From Tolypocladium sp. Sup5 PDA-1 (Eukaryota > Ascomycota > Sordariomycetes > Hypocreales > Ophiocordycipitaceae): a DNA stretch of 64,000 nt. Both the position numbers and the translations under genes were made by a program. Of the stretch, positions 9,371-19,915 are shown in pieces (position 1 is the first letter of the stretch; each line of letters starts with the position of its first letter). The notes under the pieces were generated by a model. It was not told the DNA's origin. It saw only the letters and a program-made list of their open reading frames with translations, and ran no database searches. The DNA lies in assembly GCA_000750105.3 (NCBI GenBank), contig JPHH03000100.1, positions 1 through 64,000 of the forward strand. The letters are read 5' to 3'.

Positions 9371-11848
9371 ACGTAATTACCTGCCACATCGTACGAGACC
9401 CCTGCGCTACTCGCACCCTGCATCCTCGAAGATGCGAGACTAAGACCAATTGAGCCCTATACTGTAGAGTCTTCCAAGTGCGGCATTCCCCACGGTCGGT
9501 CTGGGCATCCGGCCGGCGCGGCCAGCTCATGCTCCAATAAAAGGGACGCCCCTTGATCCTCGTCTGCCTGTGAGGCACTGCCCCGAGAGCCCGCCGAGCT
9601 AGTTGCCTGCGCGTTAGTCGGCCCTTGCTGCGTTGCCGCCGTTGGCAACATGACGGTAAGGGAAGAGCAGGTCTCTCTATGCCTAGAGCTACACCGTCGA
9701 CAGGAGAGAAAGGGGGGTCAAGCCGAGGCTATGCAAGGCGAGGAGCTAACGGGCCATCAGGCAACCGACAAGCGGCAAGCAACGGGTCAATGCAGCTGAC
9801 CACCCTAATTGTTGCGTCAAATATCACGCGGCTGATTTGTAGCTCGGCTCCTTAAAGCCGACGCCAAAGGGTTTTCCTGATCTTCGTTTACTCAGAGAAC
9901 ATTTCCAAACCGCTTTCCGAGCCAGTTCCATGCATGATGGTCGACTTTCACCACAATACTGCAGCTAAGTCCGGAATTATAAGGAGAAACCAACGCATTT
10001 TTCATTTGCGCGATGTTGTACAAGGGTTAAGGAACTCAGCACTGTGCCCCTTCGACCAACAGGTCGCCGCGCCGGGTTCGGCTTTTCACATGCGAGCCAT
10101 TGCCGAGGCTTCTATGCAGGTATGGCACGAGAATCATGCAACTGTAATATGAGAATGTTCATCTCACCAAGGTCACAACCTTACCTTTATTTCGCGAATG
10201 AACCTGTGGGTCGCGGCGGAAATCAACCTGAACATAGGAATTAATATGAGGTTGTGGTTAGAAACGAGAAAATTTTAATACTTTAAGCGGCTCTTGACTT
10301 TGCCTACCGTAATTTAAAATAAGTGGGGATAATAGTACGACTTAATCATAAATAAAAGCATGCGGCTATAAGGCGGACGTGGTGCAAAAAGGCTAGAGAA
10401 GGCATAGCCTATTAAAGTACAAGAAGGGTTCCGTCATCCGACATTAATGAGACGATTTAGGCCATGGTGAATGGTTTGATAACTACAGGTTAAAGCGGTT
10501 CTTATCATCCGCAGCCGCCGGAGGCGTGACGGTTCATATGTAAAGCCTAAATTTTCTTAAATGCTTCTACCTTCTTTCATATCTATCCTACCTATGTATG
10601 CATTTCCTTGATTCACTAGTTGACCAGATTCTCCGATGCATTAAATGTTGTAGCACCGGGAGACCTGTCACGGCATATCTCTTGGCCACAGTCTTACTTG
10701 CCGTCGCAGTTGCCGACGTTGACGTGCTACTCGATGCAGTCGAGTTGAGTGGGGGAACTCTGAGTTGTCTGCAAAAATAGAGCTGTCTTGTCCCATTTTG
10801 GAGTGTAACAAACAAGGCTTAAGCTAACAGCAGGTGACGCAGGGGTCATGCTAATAGGCTGACTGCGACGGCCTGGGGCCGACGAGCTCAAACCATCCGG
10901 GTCTACAACCTCTATATCATCTATTAACCCAGCCAGGTGCGCTTCATGTGCCTATTAGCATTTTTCCAACCCTGAAAGTATCGCCACTGCTTACTTATGC
11001 CCTCTGGGAAAGCTCGTCGTGTAGTAGCTAATGACGACAAAATCGCCGATATTAACGGAAGTTCGTCATCGCTATTATATTTGTCCCCGTCGGCCGACGC
11101 CCTCCTCGGGTCCTACATCGCCCAGCCCAAAAGGGTGTCGGCGACGCGGCCAAGGGTCGTGCTCCTGCGAGCTGGGGGACGAGTCCCCTCGCCGCCGGGC
11201 ACAACGTATTATGTAGATCTAAGCCGCGACGAACGATACCTTGGGTGGCAGTGGCATGACCAGAACCTGGTCGATCGCGTGCTGGATGTGCTAGGACACC
11301 ACTTCGACCTATTTGCGCTATAGCACGTGGGTCGATTATCTGACGTACTCCGTACGACGGGAGAGATGAGCTATTTGTGGGCCAATGCCTTAGTGCCAGG
11401 AAAGCAGCGAATAGGCATGTATATATGAAGGCCAAGTCTGCAAGTCTCTGCAAGCGACCATAGAATATGCGCAATATTAAAACATATCCAGGCTCGGTTA
11501 CGATAAATGCTAGACTTCCGAGGATAGCTTTGGACCCATTCACTATGTTGCTCGGAAAAGCCGTAGTTAGATCGGCCTATAATCCCCCCGGGCTTATTGG
11601 CTACGGGCGGCCTGTAGCCGACGAGCTGGACGGCCAAGAGTGGCCGAGAATCCTATGCTGATTCTTATGCATATACGCTCCTCCTAGGAAAGAGAATCTT
11701 TAGGGCAGTACTACCTCACGGCACCTATTGCGAGAGCAATGCTACCTGTTAACGTGTTACCTAGGGAGAGATCCATGAGATCAGATCCATTCTATACGTC
11801 GCATTGTGTCTTGTTGCTTAGAGAGTTGGGCTCGCGTAAATTGCCCTT
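9371..11848. other. Long intergenic stretch, no gene supported
   Basis: Mostly AT-rich with scattered short frames lacking recognisable content. A GC-richer patch at 11040-11320 gives a 108-residue frame containing LSRDERYLGWQWHDQ, but I see no start context, domain or splice structure that would make it a gene. Confidence 0.4.
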
Positions 11849-11938
11849 TTGAATTTCGCGGTAACCGAGCTAGCTACATTGAATTTCGCGGTAACCGGGC
11901 TAGCGTATTAGAGTTTTGCGGTCATTGCACTAGCTCGT
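11849..11938 (+). repeat. Three tandem 30-bp units
   Basis: Three consecutive 30-bp units start at 11849, 11879 and 11909. The first two share TTGAATTTCGCGGTAACCG and GCTAGC; the third is diverged but in register. Confidence 0.85.
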
Positions 11939-12840
11939 TCGGGACTTAGTGATGCTTGAACTTCCTTTTGCCATTCTAAGGGTCGACGGGCTAAGCTTTC
12001 GCCGGGAATTCAACGTGCTAATTTACCAGGATCCGCCACCGTGATCACCCCTTTTCTAGTCTTCTTGCCATTGCCGGAGTTATGGAGCATACTTTTTTCG
12101 CTGCCAGAAATTGCCCGGATTTTCATACCGTATTCCGATTACTACCGCCTATTCAACACGCCTTAAACTTCGATACTAAGAATCTTACCCTTAAGACACA
12201 CGATAGTCATCAGGCATGTAAGAGATACCTAATAAACGCGGAAGACCTCGAAAATACGGCTCTAAAGAGGAGAAGGAGCAGTAAGATATTATCGCGAGAC
12301 ATGCACGAAGACGGCTTTAGCCGACTACGATATAGCGCAATATCCGGTTCTAAGTTTACGTCGACTAAGAGATACTAGCTATGCCGCCATGTGACGGTTT
12401 GGGTTCCCAAGGGATAAACCGGAGGTTTATGTTGGCAGGTGAGGTCAGGGCGTAGCTCTGGGCTGGTCGTGTCACGATGGTGATAGATCGAATGTCCCGG
12501 ACAGTAGATCGTAACCAAAGAGTGTTAATAGTACAGGTGTATCTGTACTAGAACAATGTAAATAATTGAAAGCTGGCTAGGCATCTATGCTATGGTGAGG
12601 AAATTGGGGGTGCCTATATACTGGAGCGGCTCATGTTGGATCATTGGGATCAGTGGTTACTGAACCACCACTAATACCACCGATCTTCGTGAGGCTCAGT
12701 TGGATCACCTTCTCCCATGTCCGGGTGATCCTACTGATCCCATTCGACCATGGCTCATTGGTCCATCGTTCCGACCATTGTTCCGTGCAGCCGCATTAGC
12801 GCCTGCACAGCCGGCCCAACCCGTGGCCCGTCACCCCGGG
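11939..12840. other. Degenerate intergenic DNA
   Basis: No gene supported. A 98-residue open frame at 12082-12378 has no recognisable domain. The stretch 12600-12800 has several imperfect direct repeats of GGATCA/TGATCC type and leads into the TpA-rich island. Confidence 0.4.
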
Positions 12841-13440
12841 TTATAACAACTAAGGTTAGGGCTAGCGATTACTATAGGCGTTAAGGGCTCGCCTTATGGC
12901 CTAGTGTAAGAGATAACGGGGTCGTCTAGATCGGTAAATAGATAGACTAGGCTAACTACTACCTAGCGTTACCTATAATTCTAAGGACCTATATCCCCCG
13001 GAGCCTAGGGTATACTAAGTAGCTATCCTAGATAACGACGTAGTCCTTCGCTAATTCCGCCGTATCTATCCCGATACTCGTCTAGTACTACCTCCGCGAT
13101 ATTGCTATCCCGGCTAGGGCTAATAGGGACGAGTAGCGGGCTCTAGACGCTGAGTCGCTAGCTCTTACTATCTATACTAAGGAGATTACGCGATCCTATA
13201 GGATGTATCTCCTAGAGAAGCTATAGAAGTTCTAGATAGCCGTGCTTAAGGCTAACAGTAAGCTAGACTTACGAAGAGACTACCCTAACGGGCCTAAAGC
13301 GCTAGCTAGAGCTTACATAAATATTACTAACTACTTTAGCGAGGTTCTTATAGCCGACACCCTTTTTAAGATCTTTCGAGAGGCGCGTAGGCTCTTTTAA
13401 CCGCCCGAGGGTAGCGAGGCAGTAGACCTATTGTTGGGGG
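12841..13440. mobile_element. TpA-rich, CpA-depleted island: RIP-mutated repeat relic
   Basis: By hand count these 600 bases contain about five CpA and eight TpG, but around ten TpA per 60 bases; CpG remains common. That is the product expected of repeat-induced point mutation (C to T in CpA on both strands), which in fungi acts on duplicated DNA. Stops occur in every frame, so the original element cannot be identified. Confidence 0.65.
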
Positions 13441-13488
13441 GTTTCGGGTGTTTAGGGTTCCGGGTAGGCTCAGGAGAGGAGGAGCAGA

Positions 13489-13918
13489 GTTTGGCCCCCG
13501 GGGGCGAAACTAGTCTACGGTTTACGCAGAAATCATGATCATTATCACGCTCAAGCTTATATTACAACAGAATTGTCTAATCTATTCGCTATGTCTATTC
13601 ATGGTTCGCATCCATCATCAACCATCATAAAGCTATGTAGTAAAGCACAGGGCGCAAGGTCACCGTTAGCCAGTTTCGCCCCCAGGGGCGAAATGTAAAG
13701 GACAGCAGAGTGTAGAGAGAGTGTATGTGGTTTCGCCCCCGGGGGCGAAAATGCAGAGGGAGAGTGGAAACCAGCGTGAGAGTGGAAACCAGCGTGAGAG
13801 TAGAAACCAGCGTGAGAGTGCAGTTTGGCCCCCAGTGGCGAAACTACAACCTATTCGACACAGAGGAGCCGGGAGTGCCGACTGAGCGTTGCTGAATTGT
13901 CGCCCCCGGGGGCGAAAC
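13489..13918. repeat. Cluster of five GTTTCGCCCCC-GGGGGCGAAAC palindromes
   Basis: Five copies of a 20-22 bp palindrome occur at 13489-13510, 13673-13693, 13730-13750, 13823-13844 and 13899-13918. The consensus half-site is GTTTCGCCCCC. Individual copies have one or two changes (GG for CG in the first and fourth, central A or AGT in others). They lie between the RIP-like island and the 3' end of the TcA-like gene, spaced 57-184 bp apart. Confidence 0.85.
13760..13813 (+). repeat. Three tandem 18-bp units
   Basis: The unit GAGAGTGGAAACCAGCGT is repeated three times in register (13760, 13778, 13796), the third with one substitution, followed by a partial fourth. It lies between the third and fourth palindromes. 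Confidence 0.9.
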
Positions 13919-13955
13919 GTATGGCAGCACAAGGGACCAGGGTTCGCCAGAGCTC

Positions 13956-16578
13956 TTACCCCTTTGGGCAAAATGTTTTCATCTCCGGCCCGGGCTGCAG
14001 CTCCCTCGCGTCGCCCGCCGGATCCATAACCTCAACTCCGTTAACCCAGCTTCCCTGGGAGAGGAGCACCCACACACCCTGCACCGTGATAGTCTTGGCC
14101 TTCCCACCCGCCTGCACCTTTGTGAAGACGGGCAGCCAGTCGCCCAGGCCCCTCATGGCCAGTGCCTTCCCGCCCGCCTGCACCTTTGTGAACAAGGGCA
14201 GCCGATCGCTCAGGCCCGTCATGGCCAGTGCCTTCGTGGCGGCCCTGGGCTCGGCCGGGGCCGACGACCCTGGACCACTGTCGGCGAACTCGCTGCGCAG
14301 GTCCACGACGGCGAACAGCCCGTTGTCCCGGCTCGCCGCTTCGGCCCGCTTCACGAACTCCCTTACCGCGCCGCCCGCCGCCGCTGCAAGCTTCTCCCCG
14401 CCCTCCCTGCTCGTATAGCGGACGTGCATGACCACGTCCGAGATGGTCCCGTAGTCCCAAGTCCGCACCGCAGCCGGCAGCTCGATGCGCCACTTGGACA
14501 CGGCGCCAGCGCCCTCGAAGGGGACGTAGCGCTCGTCGTGGAAGCCCAGCTCGAACACGCCCGGGTCTTCGGTCGCCGAGCTCACGGCGACGCTCGTGAT
14601 CGGGACCAACGTGATGTTGCGGAAGCGGTTGGCGTCGGCGTCGGCGGACCGGGGGTAGTCTGCCGCCGAGCTGGCCACGGGCAGCACACGCATCTCGCTC
14701 TCGAGCAGGCGCAACGTGCAGCTGATGCTGGTGTAGGGCCCGACGTCGCACGGAGTCGTCAGGGCCACGCTCTTGATCCGCCGCTGGTAATGCCCCGGGA
14801 AGTCTATGTCGAAGAGCGCCTCGGGCAGCGCCACCTCGCAGCTGCCCACCTCGCGGAGCTCGAAGAGCGCCAGCGGCGTAAGCTGCCGGAGCGATACGTG
14901 CTTGAGCATCTCGTAGTCGTGGCCGCGCTCCGACTGGTACGCCGCCTCGAGCTGCTTGAGACCGACGTATAGCCGCTCGGCCGCCAGGAGGCCCGAGTGC
15001 CTCGCGTCCCAGTAGCCAAAGGAGATGAAGCTCGCCTGGGAGGCGTCGATGGCGCGCTCGAAGATGTAGGCGCGCTCAGCTTTCTTGCCCAGCTGGTAGG
15101 CGAGCGTGTAGGTTTGATAGTATAGCGAGCTGATGCTGTCTTCCATCCAGCTGTAGAGGCCCTCGTTCGTGTACTTGGATTTGAGGAACTCGCGTACCTC
15201 GGTCGCGTTGTCAGTCAGCTGCTTCTGGTTTCTGATATCCTGCTCCGCCATAGCCACCTTTTGCGTCTGTGTCTGGATCTGACGGTCGATATTCTTGATC
15301 TCGTACCCCGCCGTGTTTGCTTGGTAGACGCGGTCTTGAAGTTGTCGGAGGAAGTTGGTCATGCGGTTTGCGTTGGCGGCTTCTGCCGACAATGACTCTG
15401 TCAATATCTTCATCATCCGGGCTATGCCGGCGGCTCCCTCAGCAAAGGATGCTGGCCCCCATTGGATGGACATTCCAAGACCCCACGGTTGGGCCTGGAG
15501 GTCCGCGGTGGGAAGTATGTCTGTTGTTGATATTAGTGTCAAAGGTACACCCCGACCGGTGAACCAGACAAACATCCAGGAGGTAGCGTGGAAGGAATGT
15601 ACTTACGTAGGAAGCTTGAAAGCGCCTCCACCTCTCCAATCCGCGAGTTCTCTCCGCCGCATCGTTCGTCTTGTTCATATCGAGCAACTCGCTCGGAACA
15701 AGTTTATACCCAGCCCCACCCGACAACGCCTCAAACCGATTCCGAATCTCCGTCAAGTCTGCATCCTCCTTGGGCACCTTGTCTAAATCCTCACCCAGCA
15801 GCTGGATGAAATGCTTCATTCGATAGACTGAAGCCAAACGGCTTTGTTGCAGAGCCCGCAACGCCAGGTTTGCGTCCTCGAGCGCCTGCTTCTTCATCTC
15901 CATTACAAGCCCGCTGACCGTCACCTCCTGCTTGGCACGGAGGTTCGATATGGCCTCGGCATCCCTCTTCTCCTTGACAGAGAGGAATATGGCCGCCATG
16001 CCCTTCAGCTCGTTGCACAGCTCGAGCGCTTTCTGGAGCAGGAGGACGAAGCGGTAGTTGCTCATCGGGCTGTTGAGGTCGCTTATTACGCTGGCGAAGC
16101 TCAACCCAGCCGCAGCAGCCTGGATCAGCAGGCCGGGGTCAATGGGAGGCTCGAACGGGGGCGGCGGGCGGAAAAACCCGTTGATGTCCTGGCAGTGCCG
16201 GATTTTGTAGAGCCGATCATCAATCAGGTTGCGGACCTCTTCCAGCTTTGGATTGTTTGGTACGCAAAAGTACCTGGAGGTGGCGAAGCCGAAGATGTTG
16301 GCCAGAACATTCTTGCCGTAGAGCTGGCCACGCGGCGCGGTGCTCTGGTTGCTGAATGGGAACGCGATTTCCATCTGGACCACGGCATTGCCGAGACCGT
16401 CCCACTGGTCAAGGAGCATCTTGGAAGTTTGGATCTTCTTCTTGCCGCGCTTTGGGATCTTCTGCGCCTTGGGGCCGAAGAGGTTGGACGCCCTGACATA
16501 TAGCTGGATGGCCATCGGATTCGCCTCGATCGAGTTAATTTTCAACCTTGGGGGGAATAAGATGTTGAGCATCGCCAC
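13956..16578 (-). pseudogene. C-terminal part of a Tc toxin A-subunit (TcdA/TccB-like) gene
   Basis: Two open segments on the minus strand, 16578-15607 and about 15520/15494-13956, together cover roughly the last 860-880 residues of a TcA-type protein; such proteins are usually near 2,500 residues. Characteristic blocks are RLYKIRHCQDINGF with PPFEPPIDPGLLIQAAAAG, YRFVLLLQKALELCNELK, and in the second segment LFDIDFPGHYQRRIKSVALT with GPYTSISCTLRLL and the TcB-binding end. In the bacterial complex, TcA forms the pentameric translocation channel. Everything N-terminal of the channel region is missing, the break at about 16580 being a hAT transposase fragment. A GTAAGT donor follows 15607; the acceptor that would keep the frame is at 15494, while the better-placed one at 15520 is one base out of phase. 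It is probably horizontally acquired and now dead. Confidence 0.8.
14104..14235 (-). repeat. 66-bp tandem duplication inside the TcA-like reading frame
   Basis: Two adjacent 66-bp units (landmark GCCAGTGCCTTC at 14158 and 14224) encode two 22-residue units ending FTKVQAGG. The duplication keeps the frame and lies near the C-terminus. Confidence 0.8.
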
Positions 16579-16589
16579 CTTTTCATACC

Positions 16590-16901
16590 GCCAGCCTCCT
16601 CGTTCTCCCCCTCTTCGACCAAGTCAACTGGAATTCCCTGCGTGATACCGCTCTTAATCCAGCTCTTTATGCACTCTCCTCTCTCAATTGTACGACTTCC
16701 CAGCCGACATCGATCCCATGATATTGTGCGCCGTGCGCCAGAAAAGACCCGCTCTGGTTCGGCCGACATCGCGGGTACTGAGAGGATATCCAGCAGGTCA
16801 TACTCGTCGAGTGGCTGTAGGCTATCTCGTAGCTCAGGCGTTGTGGTTGTAATCAGTAGCCCCTGGTAATAATCCTCCCAATACTTCTTCACGCCGTCAT
16901 C
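16590..16901 (-). mobile_element. hAT transposase C-terminal fragment
   Basis: About 100 residues on the minus strand match the hAT dimerisation domain: LDEYDLLDILSVPAMSAEPE, then RVFSGARRTISWDRCRLGS and TIERGECIKSWIKSGI. The N-terminal zinc finger and the catalytic core are absent. Its upstream end joins a helicase-like fragment at about 16901 and its downstream end joins the truncated TcA-like gene at about 16580. Confidence 0.8.
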
Positions 16902-16904
16902 GCG

Positions 16905-17650
16905 ATCGCCATGTGCCGCCATGCGCTGGTGTTTACCCTCGTCCCCAACAACCGCGCGCTGTGTCGCTGTATGACCCGTCGCGCCCGGTCCGATGTCCAC
17001 TTGCGCTCTCGGATCCAATCCGCGAACCCCTTCGCCTCCTCGCCGTCTCCCGCCTCGAACGTGGGGGCCTCCGACGCTCGGCCCTCCCGCGCCTGCTTCT
17101 CCCGCTCTCTCCTCTCCGTCTTCGTCTCCTCCGTATCCTCCTTTCGACTGACTACCTCGTCCGACCATAAAAACGCGCTGCATTTGCCCGCCTGCTTGAC
17201 CACCCCCTGCACCCGCTGCCAAAACGGCAACACCAACCACAAATACCACACCAACAACTCCCCTACCTCGCGCGGCAAATACCGGTGGATCACCTTGGCC
17301 TGCCCCGTGCTGCGGAAATTCTTGTGGTACGACGTGACGAAACACATCATCCGGTTGTGCGCTAAAATGTTGCGAATGCCTCCGTTGACTGTGTTGATGG
17401 ACCGGATCCCCATAATCTCCTTCGACTGCGCCGGCTGCCCGGCCACCATATGCATGACCATAAACAACCGCTCCCGGAACTCCTCCACGGCGCGTCCGTA
17501 CGCCCGCACCGCGCTGGCCTTGAACGGGTTGCCGTTGTCGCTGCCGTTGTCGCCGCCGCCTGCCTCGGAAATCCACGACTTCGTCCACGCCTTGGACTCC
17601 GTGATGCGCCGAAACACCCAATCGTCGTTAAGAATACAAGGAAGGAGCGC
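16905..17650 (-). pseudogene. Telomere-linked RecQ-type helicase, N-terminal region fragment
   Basis: About 245 residues resemble the region that precedes the helicase domain in fungal telomere-linked helicases: KEIMGIRSINTVNGGIRNIL, CFVTSYHKNF, KVIHRYLPREVGELLVWYLW and VIQRHSARLLGTRVNTSAWR. The family assignment is from memory and is the least certain part. The frame is cut before the DEAD/helicase motifs by the hAT fragment, and at its 5' side by the tail of a non-LTR retroelement. Such genes normally sit near chromosome ends, so the fragment hints at past subtelomeric exchange, though no telomeric repeat is visible here. Confidence 0.6.
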
Positions 17651-17667
17651 TAAAAAACCACAGCACG

Positions 17668-19165
17668 TTTTGTTTGTTTGTTTGTTTGTTTGTGTGTGTG
17701 TTTTCCGTCCAGCGGCTGATAAGCCGCTCAGGTCCCCGCGAGGGGGGGGCACAGGACGTGCTGAGCTACTGGAAGTCTACAGGCTACTACTTATCGATAC
17801 AGGTTGTATGTAGTGGGGCGGCCCGCATGACGTCCAAGCGAAATGAGAACTCCCTCGCGTCATCTGCTCCGCCGTAAAATGTAAACAAAACCAACATCCA
17901 GCATTTCATCGGCTCCAAGGCGCTCTTTGTTGAGCCTGTTGCCCGTCAGCGGGACGTTCAGGCGCGACAGCTATGCTGTCTTTCTAATTGGTCTGCAAGA
18001 GACCGTTGCCGGAGATTGCGAAGCGCAACCTCAACTAACCCGGGCGGGCAAAGGGTGCTGCTACACCCTCCGCCAGGCCGGACCGGGAGAGAAGTTTAAA
18101 CAAAGGAAATGGAGGTAAGGAAGGAGAGAGGCAGCCGCCTAGTGGCGAGGACAAATCGCTCCGAAGAAGGAGCTCGCCTTCGCCAGCTTGACGAACTGGT
18201 CGAAGTCTCTGCCTATTGCACGGTTGACTAGTCGGTGAGGGTGCCAGCCTCATCCGATGCCGCGGCAGGATCTTCCTGCAATAGAAGAGATGTTTAGGTT
18301 CTTTTCGTCGACCACATGAGCACGTCAAACATGCATCGTCGTGGTTGAATCTCTCGTGGTAGTCAGCAAAGTCCCCATGATGGGTTCTGGCTGCGAGCAG
18401 ATGGTGGAGCAGAGGTCGGGAGAGTGCGAGTTCGGAGGGACAGCCAGTCGTGGGCTTGAGGCCTAGGGCCTTATACGGTTCGGGTGCAGAAGCTTCCCAC
18501 CAGGCTTTAAATGCGTCTTTGGGCCACTGTCTAGCGGCCTTGCGCAGATATGCCAGTGTTGGGAGGGCGCCTGCAGGCTCGGGTTGACAGGTTCCTGCCT
18601 TTACTAAGGCGTCTGCCTGCTCGTTGCCTTGGATGTTGGTGTGACCGGGGATCCAGTGGACCTCTGTGGCACCATGTCCTGTGGCCAGAGCTTGGAATTC
18701 AAGGAAGACTTCCTGGGAGGAGTCGGATGGCATGCCTCTCAGGCACGTTGCGGCTGCGAGGTTGTCGAGGCACACGATGATTCGTTCCGGGTCGGGGAGG
18801 CTCAGAGCGGCACGCAGTCCCTCTAAAGCGCCTTTTGCTTCGGCATCGAAGACCTCAGCAGGGCCGAGGCGGCCGCTGCCGCTTAGGACGGTGAGTCCGT
18901 TTCGATGGATGACATAGCCATATCTGGCGGTTCCCTCCGAGGAAAGCGATCCGTCCGAATAGACGACCGGGGTCTGTGGAGCCACTGACCGAAGCCAGTC
19001 TCGGAACTCTGCCGCCGACTCGTCTTTGGAGGCGGTTTGGAGGGGTTGTTGCTGTTCGTCGCCGAATCTGCGCGGGAGTAGGGCAGGCCTCGCGCAACTG
19101 GGAAACAGCTCGTCGGCGCGCCGCAATCTGGTTCGGAAGCTTTGTCGCGGTACTTTGCACACCGG
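17668..19165 (-). mobile_element. 5'-truncated non-LTR retrotransposon (RNase H, zinc knuckle, 3' end)
   Basis: The minus strand encodes the C-terminal part of a LINE ORF2. An RNase H domain keeps all four acidic residues (YSDGS, FDAEAKGAL, CLDNLAA, GNEQAD) and is followed by a CxCx-type zinc motif (CLTCSCGRRKEPKHLFYC). A one-base slip near 18245 moves the last 30 residues (ending SSFFGAICPRH, stop about 18139) to another frame. About 470 bp of 3' untranslated sequence ends in a conserved core (17700-17766, CTGAGCGG...GGACGGAAAAC) and a simple-repeat tail of CA and CAAA units. The reverse transcriptase half is missing, as after premature stop of target-primed reverse transcription. Confidence 0.8.
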
Positions 19166-19429
19166 AGTTCATTCAGCTGCCAATAGGCATGGCGTTTCGA
19201 TTCAAACCGAAAGGAACCAATCGCTCCTAGCTCCTGCGACGAATGCTCGCGTCACCACCAATCATCCTGCGACTATTCCTCGCGGCCACTGGTCAATCCC
19301 AGCATGGGCGAGCGTAGTCGATCCGTGAAGCAGCATCTGGCAGGCACCATCGAGTGAGGTAACGCAGCCTGCCTTCTCCCACTCTCTAGACAGACACACA
19401 TGCGCTCTAGGCACATTCAGTTCCGAGCA
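19166..19429. other. Intergenic, no gene seen
   Basis: Short stretch between the retroelement and the beta-lactamase-like relic with no recognisable content. Confidence 0.4.
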
Positions 19430-19915
19430 GCTCCCACTCCAATAGTTTGCGTCATCTCGTCAGTTTCCGACCGGATCCCGAACAGACAGTGCCATTTGCT
19501 GTAGTCCAGAACGTTGAAGATGCCGTCCGCGCCGCTCACTTCCGTGACAGGCATACCCTTGGCTTCGTAGTACTCATTGTCTGTCTCATTCCAGTAGTAG
19601 CCCTGGGCGAGATGCTTTGTGGTAAGAGCTTCGTCGAGATCGAGATATGCGCTGTCCATACCGAGGGGACCCCAAATCGTCTTTGATTACGTCTCCCAGC
19701 CGCGTGCTGGTGATTGTCTCAATGACATAGGACAGCGTAACAAGCATCAGGTTGCAATACAACCACTTGACGCGAGGCTCCGCCATCGTTGGCCGATGGG
19801 GAAAGTTGCGTACGACATCTCTAGGCACTGCTGGCCTTCCGTTCTCGATGTGCTGGCTGCACATGTCGTGACGAGACATGCCGGTGGCTGACGGCGTCCT
19901 CGATGGTGATGTGTT
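19430..19915 (-). pseudogene. Beta-lactamase-family serine hydrolase remnant
   Basis: Three minus-strand pieces in different frames align with the middle of fungal class-C beta-lactamase-like esterases: TIEDAVSHR (about 19912-19886), then MSRHDM through AEPRVKWLYCNLMLVTLSYV (19879 on), then MDSAYLDLDEALTTKHLAQG through NVLDYSKW (from 19659). The YxN motif (YCN) is present; the SxxK nucleophile region and the C-terminal third are absent. At least two frameshifts separate the pieces. Not functional. Confidence 0.7.

Noticed and set aside
10997..11323. 108-residue plus-strand frame
   Set aside because: No recognisable family and overlapping long minus-strand frames; GC-rich patches give such frames by chance.
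12082..12378. 98-residue open frame in AT-rich DNA
   Set aside because: No domain, start context or splice signals; it lies beside the RIP-like island and may be open by chance.
14041..14751. 236-residue arginine-rich minus-strand frame
   Set aside because: It is a shadow of the TcA-like frame in GC-rich sequence, with low-complexity composition.
16911..17813. 300-residue plus-strand frame
   Set aside because: Antisense shadow of the helicase-like fragment; the minus-strand reading has family motifs, this one has none.
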